This document shows, in pieces, positions 37,424 through 47,217 of a DNA stretch of 64,000 nt. This stretch comes from Granulicella sp. WH15. GTDB taxonomy: Bacteria > Acidobacteriota > Terriglobia > Terriglobales > Acidobacteriaceae. A program made the position numbers and the translations under genes. The notes below the pieces were generated by a model that was given only the letters and a program-made list of their open reading frames with translations, was not told the DNA's origin and searched no databases. The DNA lies in NCBI RefSeq assembly GCF_009914315.1, contig NZ_CP042596.1, positions 3,162,001 to 3,226,000 on the forward strand, read 5' to 3'. Position 1 is the stretch's first letter. Every line of letters begins with the position of its first letter.

Positions 37424-38089
37424 TTAGGCCGGTGTCGTATTGTGGCGAACGTCCGCGCCGCGAACCCAGAAGATCACATCCTCCGCGATATTCGTCGCAT
37501 GATCCCCCACCCGCTCCAGGTTCCGCGCAATAATCAACGCGTTCAGCGACTGCGGAGTCAGCTCTGGCTTCTCGCCGATCAGCGTGCTCAACGCATAAAA
37601 CGCTGCGTCGTTCATGTCATCCACCTGGTCGTCGAGCGCCAGCACCGCCTGCGCTAGCTCCGCATCGGCCTCGATAAACGCCTGCAACGCCTTGCGCACC
37701 ATCGCGGCCGATAACGACGCCAGCTTCGGAATATCCACCGGCAGATCGTAGTTGGCAAACGCGCCCATCTCGCGCACGCGCACCGCGATATTCACCGCCT
37801 GGTCGCCCACCCGCTCGAGGTCCGCGTTGATCCGGATGACCGAAAGAATGAAGCGCAGGTCGATGGCCATCGGCTGCTCCATCGCCAGCAGGTCCAGCGC
37901 CATCTGGTCGATCTCGCGCTCCAGCCGGTTGATCGCGGGCTCGGACCGGAAGACCAACTCGCAGATCGACATATCCCGCGTCCGGTAGGCTTCGATCGAA
38001 CGCTGAATGGCCTGCTCGGCCATCCCCGCCATCACCAGAAGCTTTTCTTTCAGATCGTCGAGGCTCTGCTGAAATTTGATCCGCGTCAT
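37424..38089 (-). CDS. phoU: Phosphate-signalling protein PhoU
   Basis: Cytosolic three-helix-bundle protein of 221 residues made of two PhoU domains. Metal-binding type motifs are [16 protein letters not shown] (about 88-103) and [18 protein letters not shown] (about 188-205). It links the PstSCAB transporter to the PhoR sensor. The start at 38089 overlaps the pstB stop by 4 bp, giving translational coupling. It is the last gene of the pst operon; its stop is followed by the family 1 hairpin. Confidence 0.95.
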   Translation of the reverse strand: MTRIKFQQSLDDLKEKLLVMAGMAEQAIQRSIEAYRTRDMSICELVFRSEPAINRLEREIDQMALDLLAMEQPMAIDLRFILSVIRINADLERVGDQAVNIAVRVREMGAFANYDLPVDIPKLASLSAAMVRKALQAFIEADAELAQAVLALDDQVDDMNDAAFYALSTLIGEKPELTPQSLNALIIARNLERVGDHATNIAEDVIFWVRGADVRHNTTPA

Positions 38090-38844
38090 CCGAACCTCCC
38101 GGTGATGTAGTCCTCCGTCCTCTTATCACTGGGCCGCGTAAAGATCTTGTGCGTCGAATCGAACTCCACCAGCTTGCCGTTCAGGAAGAAGCCCGTGTTC
38201 TCGGCCACGCGCGCCGCCTGCTGCATGTTGTGCGTCACGATCACAATGGTGTACTGGCTCTTGAGCTGGAAGATCAGGTCCTCGATCTTCGAGGTCGAGA
38301 CCGGGTCCAGCGCCGAGGCCGGCTCGTCCATCAGCAGCACCTCGGGATCGACCGCCAGCGCGCGCGCGATGCACATTCTCTGCTGCTGTCCGCCCGAGAG
38401 GCTCGCGCCCGACTTCTTCTTCAGGTCGTCCTTGACCTCTTCCCACAGCGCCGCCTGCTTCAGCGAGCGCTCCACCGTCTCGTCCAGAATGGCGCGGTTG
38501 CGAAAGCCGTTCAGCTTCAGCCCGCTGGCCACGTTGTCGTAGATCGACATGGTGGGAAACGGATTGGGCCGCTGGAACACCATGCCCACGCGCCGCCGTA
38601 TCTCCACCGGCGAGGCGTCGCTGTAGATGTCCACATCGCCCATCTTCACCGTGCCCGTCGCCCGCGCAATCGGGTTGGTCTCGTGCATCCGGTTCAGGCA
38701 GCGCACAAACGTCGATTTGCCGCAGCCCGAAGGCCCGATCAGCGCCGTCGCATGGTTGGCCGGGATGTGCAGATTGATGTCCTGCAACGTATGCGTCGTG
38801 CCATACCATGCGTTCAAATGTTCGACTTGAATCCCAACTCCCAT
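38086..38844 (-). CDS. pstB: Phosphate ABC transporter ATP-binding protein PstB
   Basis: ATPase of 252 residues at the inner membrane. Walker A is GPSGCGKST, the signature is [16 protein letters not shown], and Walker B is [15 protein letters not shown] switch His lies in [11 protein letters not shown]. The ATG at 38844 shares one base with the pstA stop (TAATG); a longer upstream frame lies in pstA and is rejected. Length fits the family. Confidence 0.95.
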   Translation of the reverse strand: MGVGIQVEHLNAWYGTTHTLQDINLHIPANHATALIGPSGCGKSTFVRCLNRMHETNPIARATGTVKMGDVDIYSDASPVEIRRRVGMVFQRPNPFPTMSIYDNVASGLKLNGFRNRAILDETVERSLKQAALWEEVKDDLKKKSGASLSGGQQQRMCIARALAVDPEVLLMDEPASALDPVSTSKIEDLIFQLKSQYTIVIVTHNMQQAARVAENTGFFLNGKLVEFDSTHKIFTRPSDKRTEDYITGRFG

Positions 38845-39764
38845 TAGCTTGAACCCTTCAGCGCACCGCGGTTTGCAAACACCCGCACTAGCGTCACAGA
38901 AACCATAATCATCACAATCAGCACCAGCGCCCCGGCCCACGCCAGCCTGTGCCACTCATCGTAGGGAGAGATGGCATACACGTAAATCTGTAGCGGCAGC
39001 GCGCCGATCGGCTCGTTCAGCTTGAGGCTCCAGAACTGGTTGCCGAAGGCGGTGAACAGCAGCGGAGCCGTCTCGCCCGCCACGCGCGCGAACGCCAGCA
39101 TACAGCCGGTGATGATGCCCGGCGAAGCCGTCCGCAGGCTGACCGAAACCACCGTGCGCCACTTGGGCACGCCCAGCCCCAGCGCCGCCTCGCGGATCGC
39201 ATGAGGCACCGTCGAGAGCATCTCCTCGGTGGTGCGAGTGATCGTCGGCACCATCATAATGGCCAGCGCCACGCCACCCGCAAAGGCCGAAAAGTGTTTC
39301 TGCTGCATCACGATCAGCGAATAGATCGCAATGCCCATCACGATGGAGGGTACGCCGTTCAGCACGTCGGCCGTAAACCGCACCGCGTTCGCCAGCATCT
39401 TGCCCTGGCCGAACTCCGCGAGATAGACGCCCGCCGCGATGCCCACCGGAATCCCCATCACGCTCGACAGCGCCAGCACAATTGCCGAACCCACGATGGA
39501 GTTCGCCATGCCGCCGCCCGGCTCGCCCACCGGCGCGGGGATCTTGGTGAAGAAGTCGAGGTTCAGTGAGCTTGCGCCCTTGTACAGCAGGTACACCAGG
39601 ATCGCCACCAGCGGCGCGATCACCAGGATCGTGCTCAGAATCGCAAGGCCGCTGACAAAATAGTTCGTAAACGTACGCCGCGCCGTGTTCAGACGCATGG
39701 CTCGCGTCGAGAAATCCATCGGCGCCCTGGGCTTCGGGTCCATTGCCATCGGCTGTGTGCTCAT
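38844..39764 (-). CDS. pstA: Phosphate ABC transporter permease PstA
   Basis: Inner-membrane permease of 306 residues with about six membrane spans and the binding-protein-dependent permease loop [19 protein letters not shown] (EAA motif). It forms the channel with PstC. The ATG at 39764 overlaps or abuts the pstC stop at 39768 with 3 bp between, so it is co-transcribed. Length is typical. Confidence 0.94.
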   Translation of the reverse strand: MSTQPMAMDPKPRAPMDFSTRAMRLNTARRTFTNYFVSGLAILSTILVIAPLVAILVYLLYKGASSLNLDFFTKIPAPVGEPGGGMANSIVGSAIVLALSSVMGIPVGIAAGVYLAEFGQGKMLANAVRFTADVLNGVPSIVMGIAIYSLIVMQQKHFSAFAGGVALAIMMVPTITRTTEEMLSTVPHAIREAALGLGVPKWRTVVSVSLRTASPGIITGCMLAFARVAGETAPLLFTAFGNQFWSLKLNEPIGALPLQIYVYAISPYDEWHRLAWAGALVLIVMIMVSVTLVRVFANRGALKGSS

Positions 39765-39767
39765 CGC

Positions 39768-40862
39768 TTAGGCCACCCTCGCCGGTGCGCCGCGAGTTAC
39801 GGCCCAGACCAGAAGCCGCGCAATCGCGTTCACCACAATCGTTACCAGGAACAGAGCCAGTCCGATCTCGATCAGGGCGCTCAGGTACAGGTCGCCCGTG
39901 GCCTCGGAGAACTCATTGGCGATGACGCTGGCCAGCGTGTAGCCCGGCGCAAACAGACTCTTCGAGATGACCGGGTGATTTCCGATCACCATCGTCACGG
40001 CCATCGTCTCGCCCAGCGCACGGCCCAGACCGAGGATCACCGCGCCGACGATGCCGATGCGCGCATTGCGCAGCACGCCGATGCGGATCATCTCCCAGCG
40101 CGTGGCCCCCAGCGCCAGCACCGCCTCACGCTGGTTGTTCGGCACCGCCATCATAATGTCGCGGGTGATCGAAGAGATGATCGGCAGAATCATGATAGCG
40201 AGGATGATGCTCGCGGTCAGCAGGCCAACGCCGAAGTTCGCGCCCTCGAAGAAGCCCGTCCAGCCGAGGTACGTCGAGAGGAGCGGGCCGACCTGGTCGC
40301 GCATCAGCGGCACCAGCACGAAGACAGCCCAGAGGCCGTAGACCACGCTCGGAATCGCGGCCAGAAGCTCAGTCAAAAATGAGATCGGAGCCCGCAGCGC
40401 CTTGGGGCAAAGCTCGGTGATGAACACCGCGACGCCCAGCGCCAGCGGCACCGCCATCAGCAGCGCCAGCAGCGACGTGGCCAGCGTGCCGTAGATGAAC
40501 GGCAGAGCGCCGAAGGATCCGCTTACCGGGTCCCACTCCTGGCTGGAGAAGAACTTGAGTCCGAACGCCGCCAGCGAGAGCTTCGAGCGAACGACCAAAA
40601 TGCTCGCGATAAAGACCACAATCGCGAAGATGCTGCACGCGCAGATCAACATCAGCGCGAAGAAGATCCCATCCGGAACGCTGCCGCTGCCACGCTTGCT
40701 CAAGAACAGGCGGATCGGCGACGGTGGCCCTGGGTCGGCAACAGGCGGGGCAGGCGCTACAAAGTTCGTTACGGATGGCGCCTGTGCGATTGCGCCGGGC
40801 TTCGAGAATGCGGGATCAACGGTCATGCGGTCGGGAGTCGCGTCCTGAGTGGAGTTCAACAT
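39768..40862 (-). CDS. pstC: Phosphate ABC transporter permease PstC
   Basis: Inner-membrane permease of 364 residues, with an N-terminal extension of about 70 polar, Pro-rich residues before the first membrane segment (FFALMLICACSIFAIVVFI). The EAA loop is REAVLALGATRWEMIRIGVL. The ATG at 40862 is chosen because the frame further upstream runs into the pstS-pstC gap. It lies 111 bp downstream of pstS. The extension is longer than in most PstC proteins. Confidence 0.93.
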   Translation of the reverse strand: MLNSTQDATPDRMTVDPAFSKPGAIAQAPSVTNFVAPAPPVADPGPPSPIRLFLSKRGSGSVPDGIFFALMLICACSIFAIVVFIASILVVRSKLSLAAFGLKFFSSQEWDPVSGSFGALPFIYGTLATSLLALLMAVPLALGVAVFITELCPKALRAPISFLTELLAAIPSVVYGLWAVFVLVPLMRDQVGPLLSTYLGWTGFFEGANFGVGLLTASIILAIMILPIISSITRDIMMAVPNNQREAVLALGATRWEMIRIGVLRNARIGIVGAVILGLGRALGETMAVTMVIGNHPVISKSLFAPGYTLASVIANEFSEATGDLYLSALIEIGLALFLVTIVVNAIARLLVWAVTRGAPARVA

Positions 40863-40973
40863 TGGGGCTGGCGGCTCGACGCCGAAAACTGAAAACCTGC
40901 CAGAAAAAAGAACTGCGGTGAAGGTAACACAACGACCGGCGTCAGGATGCTCCACCCTGACGCCGGCTACGTT

Positions 40974-41993
40974 CTAGTGTACCGTCGCGATCGTCTGCTT
41001 CACGCGGTCGGCGACCGCCTTCGGCAGCGGAGCGTAGCTCATCGGCGCAGCCTCGGCCTCGCCGGTCGAGAGCATCCACTGGAGGAAGCCCTGGAGCGCC
41101 TTGCCCTTGGCCGGATCAGCCGACTTGGTGGGGATCAGCAGCCAGGTGAAGCTCGAGATCGGGTAGGAATCCCCGCCCGCGGCGTTCGTGATCGACACCC
41201 GGTAGTCCGCAGGCATGTTCTTCGCAGCCGCGGCCGCCGCAGCCGTCACGCCCTCGGTCGAAGCCTTCACGAACTTGCCCGCAGCGTTGCGGACCGAACC
41301 GTACTGCATCTTGTTCGTCACCGCGTAGATCAGCTCGACGTAGCCGAACGAGTAGGGCGACTGGCGCACCATTCCGGCGATGCCCTCGTTGCCCTTCTGC
41401 CCGATGCCGACCGGCCACTTGACGCTGGTCGCCTTGCCCACGCGGGTGTTCCACTCCGGGCTGACCTTCGAGAGCCAGTCGGTGAAGATGTAGGTCGTGC
41501 CCGACCCGTCCGAACGGTAGACCGGCAGGATCGCCTTCGCGGGCAGGTTCACGCCCGGGTTGTCCTTGGCGATGACGGGATCGTTCCACTTGGTGATCTT
41601 ACCCAGGTAGATGCCCGCGATCGCATCCTGCGAGAACTTCAGGTCCGCGGTCACGCCCGGCAGGTTGTAGGTCGGAACCACCGCTCCCAGAACCGTCGGG
41701 ATGTGTATTACCTTCACCTTCGAGGCGCTCAGCTGCTCGTCGGTCATCGGACCGTCGGTCGCGCCGAAGTCCACCGTACCTTCGGAGACCTGGCGGATAC
41801 CGCCGCCCGAGCCGATGGACTGGTAGTTGATCTTTACTTCCGGGTGCACATGGCTATACTCAGTGAACCAGCGCGAGTAGATCGGATAGGGGAAGGTCGC
41901 TCCCGCGCCGTTGATGTTCTGGGCCAGCGCCGTCGGCACCGCGCTCATTGCCGTAAAGGACAGGACACATGCTGCAATCAGGTTCAGTTTCAA
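40974..41993 (-). CDS. pstS: Periplasmic phosphate-binding protein PstS
   Basis: Periplasmic phosphate-binding protein of 339 residues with a signal peptide ending PTALAQN. The N-terminal INGAGATFPYPIYSRW and SIGSGGGIRQVSEGTVDFGATD are PstS hallmarks, as is YRSDGSGTTYIFTDWL. Translation begins at TTG (41993), right behind GAGGGGGAGAC. No ATG gives a complete signal peptide. It is first in the pst operon and preceded by a Pho-box-like repeat. Confidence 0.95.
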   Translation of the reverse strand: MKLNLIAACVLSFTAMSAVPTALAQNINGAGATFPYPIYSRWFTEYSHVHPEVKINYQSIGSGGGIRQVSEGTVDFGATDGPMTDEQLSASKVKVIHIPTVLGAVVPTYNLPGVTADLKFSQDAIAGIYLGKITKWNDPVIAKDNPGVNLPAKAILPVYRSDGSGTTYIFTDWLSKVSPEWNTRVGKATSVKWPVGIGQKGNEGIAGMVRQSPYSFGYVELIYAVTNKMQYGSVRNAAGKFVKASTEGVTAAAAAAAKNMPADYRVSITNAAGGDSYPISSFTWLLIPTKSADPAKGKALQGFLQWMLSTGEAEAAPMSYAPLPKAVADRVKQTIATVH

Positions 41994-42055
41994 AGTCTCC
42001 CCCTCAAATAGGTCACGCGAACAGTCAGCGCACCTGCATCTAGTGTCGTCAAGCT

Positions 42056-42073
42056 GTGTTACTGTACGGTTAC
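42056..42073 (-). promoter_or_regulatory. Pho-box-like direct repeat upstream of pstS
   Basis: On the minus strand GTAACCG, four bases and GTAACAC form two 7-bp repeats at an 11-bp period, 63 bp upstream of the pstS start. This matches the layout of PhoB/PhoP sites. Confidence 0.5.
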
Positions 42074-42192
42074 ATCGCCATAAAAACGAAAAGAATCAAT
42101 GCTTTCGGACATCTGCAAACAGTTGCACGGTCCCCTGTCCGGCTTCTTTCCGGCCCTGCCTCCGACCAGCGGCGGAGAGACCGTATCTCCCC

Positions 42193-43594
42193 TTACTGCA
42201 CCGGATACAAGGCTTTGGGCAGGGTAAACAGGAAGTTGCTCCCGGCTCCCAGCTCACTCTCGGCCCGGATGCTGCCGCCTTGCGCGTGGACCATGTGCCG
42301 CGCGATGGCCAGCCCAGCCGGTGCCGCCCGACTCCCGCGACCGCGTCTTATCCACTCGGTAGAAACGCTCGAAGATCCGGGTCAGGTGCTCGGAGGCGAT
42401 TCCCGGCCCGAAGTCCCGCACGCTGAACTCCACGGCGTCAAAAGGCTCGGAGACCTCACGCGCGCTCACCACCACGCGGGCACGGTCCTCTTCGCTGCGG
42501 GTCCGGCCCTCGCCCTTGCCGTGCCCATACTTCAGCGCGTTCTCAATGAGGTTGCCCAGCACCTGCATCACCGAGTCCGCATCGGCAAAGACCTGGCACT
42601 TGGTCGTCGGCCCAATCTCGAGTACCGCCCCGTTCTCCTGCACCAGCCCGCTCATGGACGCCACCGCGTCCCGCACCAGTTGCGCCGCCGAGACCGGGGC
42701 CGGGTTCAGTTCCTGCTTCGGCCCCTCGACACGGGCCATTACCAGCAGATCCTCGGTCAGCCGGTTCATCCGCGTCGCGTTCTTCAGGATCGTGCGCAGA
42801 AAGTCCCGCGCCACGGGGCTCAGGGATGCCTCGTGGTCGAGCAGCGTCTCCACGTAGCCGGTGATCGAGGTCAGCGGCGTGCGCAGCTCGTGCGATACGT
42901 TGGCTACGAAGTCGCGTTGGGTCCGCTCCACCTCTTCGATGCGGGTGATGTCGTGCATCACCGCCACCGCGCCGCCCCCCGGCGTGGGCGAGGCGTTGAT
43001 CTCGAAGATCCGCCCCGGCACCAGCGACGTGGACTTGCGCTCGTTGACCACGCGCTCCTCAATCGCCGTGCGCACGCAGGCCAGCACCTCCGGGTCTCGG
43101 ATCGTCTGCACCAGCGCGTGGCCGATCTTGACCGCGCCCGAGACCGAGGCGCTCGGGATCATCCCCTGCAGATTCCGATTGGTCCACTGGATGCGCCCGG
43201 CGCTATCGACCCCGACCACTGCGTCCTGCATACTGTCGAGCAGCGACTCCAGCTCGCGCCTGCTCTCCACTGCCCGCTCCAGCGCTCGCTGCACCTGGCC
43301 CGAGGCCGCGGCCAGCGAGAGCGCCAGCCCGTCAAAGTCGCGGTAGCGCGTCGCCAGCGGCCCCTGGCGGCCCTCCACCAGCAGCGCTGCCGCCTCCTGC
43401 AACGGACGCAGAATTCGCCGCAGCGACTGCGCCGTCCACAGCGAGACCAGCGCGGCCCACGCCAGCAGCAGCAGCACATCTCCAAAGATGGAGAACGCAG
43501 GGTCTACCCGGTGGATCGACCAGTCCAGCGCCGTCACCACCCCGACCGCCAGCACCAGCCGCACCAGCAGATTGAGGAACAGACTCCGACTCAC
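42193..43594 (-). pseudogene. phoR: PhoR-type sensor histidine kinase, frameshifted in the ATP-binding domain
   Basis: Membrane-bound kinase expected to phosphorylate the PhoB-type regulator under phosphate limitation. Two N-terminal membrane spans are followed by a PAS region (about 110-190) and HisKA with VSHELRTPLTSITGY. An N box and a G1-type DFGPGI complete the ATPase as far as RSRESGGTG. There the expected GLGLA is replaced by W-A-G-H at 42307-42322, and translation ends at 42254. Restoring two bases puts GLAIARHMVHAQGGSIRAES in frame, with a stop at 42193. The cause may be natural or a sequencing error. GTG at 43594 is taken as start; TTG at 43618 is possible. Confidence 0.75.
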
Positions 43595-43813
43595 CCCTGA
43601 ACCCCCGCGTCTTTGCAAACGCCTTGTCTTGCGCCACCGTTACCTGTCGTAATCGTCCCCGATCCTGCCCAGCCCTGGCCTCGATCCGGACAAAGCCCGG
43701 CCACAGGAGAGACAGTCGAGTACAGAGACAGGAACCCCACCTCTTCGCCGATTGCTGCTTCGTCGCCGCAACCGCCCTGTGGCGGCTGCCTACCCCTACC
43801 GCCACCGCGCAGC

Positions 43814-44524
43814 CTACGAGGCCTGCGCAGTCACCTTGGGAATCTCGAACCGGTATCCGGCTCCGCGCATCGTCTTCAGATAGCGCGGCGTCTCCGCATC
43901 TTCTTCGATCTTCTCGCGAATACGCCGGACATACACATCCACCGACCGCGGCGTTACGAACCGCGCATCGCCCCACACCGCATCCAGCAGGTGATCGCGG
44001 CTGAAGACCCGCCCCGGATGCCGGGCCAGGTAGTCCAGCAGACGGAACTCGGTCGCCGTCGTCGTCACCAGCTCACCCTTGACGCGCAGTTGCATCGCGC
44101 TGGCGTCGATCTCGACGTCCTCGAAGCTGATGACCGAGGGCGCGGTTGGCCGCTCGAACCGGCGCAGAACCGCTTTGACCCGGGCTACCAGCTCGCGCGT
44201 CGCAAACGGCTTCGTAATATAGTCGTCGGCACCCAGCTCCAGCCCGTGAACCCGGTCGTTCTCGGCGGCGCGCGCCGTCAGAAAGATGATGGGTACGATG
44301 CTCAGCTTGGGGTTCTGCCGCAGCCTGCGGCAGAGATCCATGCCGTCTCCGCCCGGGACCATGATGTCCAGAAGAAATAGAGCAGGTGGCTGCTTCTCGG
44401 CATCGGCTACGATCGACCCGATCGCCAGGTAAGGACGAACCGTGTATCCAGCACCCTCCAGGTGGTACTGCACCAGGCGGGAGATGTCTGCCTCATCTTC
44501 CAGCAGGAATATCGTCTGACTCAA
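43814..44524 (-). CDS. phoB: Response regulator, OmpR/PhoB family
   Basis: DNA-binding response regulator of 236 residues. The receiver has LLEDEAD (acidic pocket), LLDIMVPGGDGMD with the phospho-acceptor Asp, and KPFATRELVARVKAVLRR with the conserved Lys. The C-terminal winged helix ends TMRGAGYRFEIP. TTG at 44524 is the likely start, preceded by GAGGA at a workable distance; upstream in-frame sequence is not receiver-like. It lies upstream of the phoR kinase on the same strand, with 219 bp between. Expected to control pst through the Pho box. Confidence 0.88.
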   Translation of the reverse strand: MSQTIFLLEDEADISRLVQYHLEGAGYTVRPYLAIGSIVADAEKQPPALFLLDIMVPGGDGMDLCRRLRQNPKLSIVPIIFLTARAAENDRVHGLELGADDYITKPFATRELVARVKAVLRRFERPTAPSVISFEDVEIDASAMQLRVKGELVTTTATEFRLLDYLARHPGRVFSRDHLLDAVWGDARFVTPRSVDVYVRRIREKIEEDAETPRYLKTMRGAGYRFEIPKVTAQAS

Positions 44525-44758
44525 TGTAAAAATCCTCGTTCCAGCCCTAAGCCCTATCGCAGTCAAGGTTATCGCAATGAAACAGTCCGATTGCAAACAT
44601 ACGATGAATCCGCTCGATTTTCCCGGCCTGTCTCGATATAAGTCCTTTTGTATCCTTACGGGGGTCCATTATTACTCTTTTCTCGATTCCGACAAAGCGT
44701 TTCCGTAACATTACTCGCGTCAGCTATGCTGGTATGGTCAGGAGCCCTGGGTCTTAAC

Positions 44759-45151
44759 ATGTCGAGAACACCCCCCCTAATTCTGTGCGTGGACGATGAG
44801 ACTGTAGGGCTCCAGGTGCGTCGTATGCTCCTCGAGCGCGCCGGTTATCGCGTCCTCACCGCGCTCGACGGGGTGCTCGGCCTCGAGATCTTCGCCCGCG
44901 AGCCGATCCAGGCCGTGGTACTGGACTACTCGATGCCCGGCATGAGCGGCGCCGAGGTGGCCATGCGGATGCGCCACACCAAGCCCGAGGTCCCCATCCT
45001 GCTGCTCTCCGCCTACGTTGACCTGCCCGCCGACGTCAAAGAGGTTGTGAACGTCTGCATGACCAAGGGCGAGGGTGCCCCCGTGCTGCTGGAGAAGCTG
45101 AGCCGTCTGGTTCTCAATCCTGCCGACACCATACAGTCGGAATCCCTATAG
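44759..45151 (+). CDS. Single-domain response regulator (receiver only)
   Basis: Receiver protein of 130 residues with CVDDE (Asp pair), VVLDYSMPGMSG (phospho-acceptor Asp) and a conserved Lys in CMTKGEG. No output domain follows. It lies 45 bp before the CHASE3 kinase gene and is probably its partner. The ATG at 44759 is preferred; an upstream ATG at 44728 would add a hydrophobic stretch. It is transcribed divergently from phoB. Confidence 0.85.
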   Translation: MSRTPPLILCVDDETVGLQVRRMLLERAGYRVLTALDGVLGLEIFAREPIQAVVLDYSMPGMSGAEVAMRMRHTKPEVPILLLSAYVDLPADVKEVVNVCMTKGEGAPVLLEKLSRLVLNPADTIQSESL

Positions 45152-45196
45152 TTTGCGTCCAAGTAGTCTGTATTCAAATAAATAGGGAGCCAGGCG

Positions 45197-47068
45197 ATGA
45201 GCTTCGGGCCGGATACGCGGGGAAATGAATTGAATCTCAGGCAGTTCCACCACATCCTCCGGCTCGTCCTGATCGTTCCCGTCGTCTCCCTGATCTTTAT
45301 GGCTGCGGTTATCTTCTGGCAGATGAAGATCGCCCACGATACGGTCGCGCTCATCCAGGCCTCCAGCGCCGAGATCGCCCAGACCATCTTCATCGAGCGG
45401 CTCATCGTCGATGAGGAGTCCGGCCTGCGCGGCTACCAGATCACCGGCGACCCGGCCTTTCTACAGTCTTATCTGGACGCGCAGCCGCAGATCGAGCACA
45501 ACCTCGAGCTTCTCGAAAAGAGCGCCAAGACCGAGGCCCGCCCCAAGCCGCGGGAGGAGCAGTTGCAGCGGATCGAAGCCGTCCGCGTCGCCCAGGCCAC
45601 CTGGGAGCACGGCTTTGCCGAGCCCCTGATCGCCACCGTGAAGGCCGGGGGGCACACCGACGACGTCGAGCTGAACCTGCTGGGCCGCAAGGAGATGAAC
45701 GACCTCCGCGCCGCGCTGGCCGGCATCGTCCACGCCGCGCAGCAGAGCCGCATCACCCGGACCGAGAGCTGGCACACCCAGGCACGCCGCACCTTTCTCG
45801 CTCTCGGCGTACTCACGCTGCTGGCCGGACTGCTCATCGGCATCTTCATGCGGCAGTTGCTGCACCGCGTCACCGATGCCTACAGCCAGACCCTCAGCGT
45901 GCTGCAGACGCGCATCGAGGAGACCTTCCGCTCCGAGGAGAAGCTGCGCACCACGCTGGCCTCCATCGGCGACGGCGTCATCACCTGCGACCTCGACGCC
46001 CGCATCGAGTCCATGAACGCGATGGCCGAGCAGTTGACCGGATGGACCCAGGAGGAGGCCCACCTCCAGTCGCTCGAAACCGTCTTCCGCATCCTCTCCG
46101 AGACCACGCGCGAGCCGCTCGAAGACCCGCTGGAGCTGATGCGCAGGAGCCATGACGTGGTGCGGCTGCCCGGCAACACCATCCTCATCCGCAAGGACGG
46201 TACCGAGATCATGATCGACGACTCGGGCGCGCCGATCCGCGACCGTGGCGGCCGCCTGATCGGGTTTGTGCTGGTCTTCCGCGACGTCACCATGGCCCGC
46301 AAGTCGCAGGCCGCGCTCATTGCCAACGAAAAGCTGGCCGTCTCGGGGCGGCTCGCGGCCACCATCGCGCACGAGATCCACAACCCGCTGGACTCGGTCT
46401 CGAACCTGCTCTTCCTCATGGACGGGGTAGCCAGCCCGGAGGAGTCGGCGCAGTTTCTGCTGCTGGCCAAGCAGGAGATCGCCCGCGTCACCCAGATCAG
46501 CCGCGCCATGCTCAGCCTCTACCGCGAGTCGCGCACGCCGGTCGCCATCGACCTGCGCGAGATGCTGGAGTCCATCCTGCTGCTGATGGAGCGCCGCTTC
46601 ACCGACCTCGGGGTCGTAGTCGCACTCGATGTGCCGAAGGAGACCATCATCCACGGCTTCCCCGCCGAGCTGCGCCAGGTCTTCACCAACCTGCTGGCCA
46701 ACGCCGCCGAGGCAGCCGGGCAGCAGCAGGACCAAGCCGGGAGCGTGCAGGTGACGGCCACGCCCAGCCCGGCCGGTACGAAGCCGCTCAGCACGCGTCT
46801 GCCGGGCTTTATCGTTACGGTGGCGGATAACGGCTCGGGCATCCCCGAGGAGGTTCGCCGCCACCTCTTCCAGCCCTTCTTCACGACCAAGGGCGAACGC
46901 GGCACCGGCCTCGGGCTGTGGGTCAGCCAGGGCATCGTCACACGGCATGGAGGGGAGATCGAGATTGAGAGCGATATCGCTCCCGACAGCCACGGCACCG
47001 CGGTCCACGTCTTCCTGGCCAGCGATCCGGAGATTCAGCCCGTACCGACGGAGATGGAGTCGGATTAG
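45197..47068 (+). CDS. CHASE3-PAS sensor histidine kinase
   Basis: Inner-membrane histidine kinase of 623 residues. A first membrane segment ([19 protein letters not shown], about 25-45) precedes a CHASE3 extracellular domain (about 55-195), and a second membrane segment is [20 protein letters not shown] domain (about 255-375; [19 protein letters not shown]) and HisKA with the H box [16 protein letters not shown] follow. The HATPase has [16 protein letters not shown] and GTGLGLW. No receiver is attached. It is likely paired with the lone receiver upstream. Its TAG stop opens a family 1 repeat. Confidence 0.92.
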   Translation: MSFGPDTRGNELNLRQFHHILRLVLIVPVVSLIFMAAVIFWQMKIAHDTVALIQASSAEIAQTIFIERLIVDEESGLRGYQITGDPAFLQSYLDAQPQIEHNLELLEKSAKTEARPKPREEQLQRIEAVRVAQATWEHGFAEPLIATVKAGGHTDDVELNLLGRKEMNDLRAALAGIVHAAQQSRITRTESWHTQARRTFLALGVLTLLAGLLIGIFMRQLLHRVTDAYSQTLSVLQTRIEETFRSEEKLRTTLASIGDGVITCDLDARIESMNAMAEQLTGWTQEEAHLQSLETVFRILSETTREPLEDPLELMRRSHDVVRLPGNTILIRKDGTEIMIDDSGAPIRDRGGRLIGFVLVFRDVTMARKSQAALIANEKLAVSGRLAATIAHEIHNPLDSVSNLLFLMDGVASPEESAQFLLLAKQEIARVTQISRAMLSLYRESRTPVAIDLREMLESILLLMERRFTDLGVVVALDVPKETIIHGFPAELRQVFTNLLANAAEAAGQQQDQAGSVQVTATPSPAGTKPLSTRLPGFIVTVADNGSGIPEEVRRHLFQPFFTTKGERGTGLGLWVSQGIVTRHGGEIEIESDIAPDSHGTAVHVFLASDPEIQPVPTEMESD

Positions 47069-47217
47069 CACTTCGTGCCGTTCTCGGGGCGATAAGGGGA
47101 AGTTAGCTTCTGAGGGCCTTCCGTTGGTCGGCAGCGAATATCGCTTTGCCGACCAACGGGAGGCCTACAGGCAGGAGACCATCTACCGATACAGCCCCAA
47201 GCCGGCACGAAGTGCTA
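47066..47217. repeat. Stop-codon repeat (family 1), two-sided copy 3
   Basis: TAGCACTTCGTGCC opens the repeat at the kinase stop, and its reverse complement ends it at the threonine aldolase stop (47215-47217), so both convergent genes end in the repeat. The centre holds GGCCT-CCGTTGGTCGGC (47115-47132) pairing with 47148-47165, with a further AGCGA/TCGCT step. Confidence 0.8.

Noticed and set aside
45461..47071. 536-residue minus-strand frame opposite the CHASE3 kinase
   Set aside because: Shadow frame; the kinase has full domain support.
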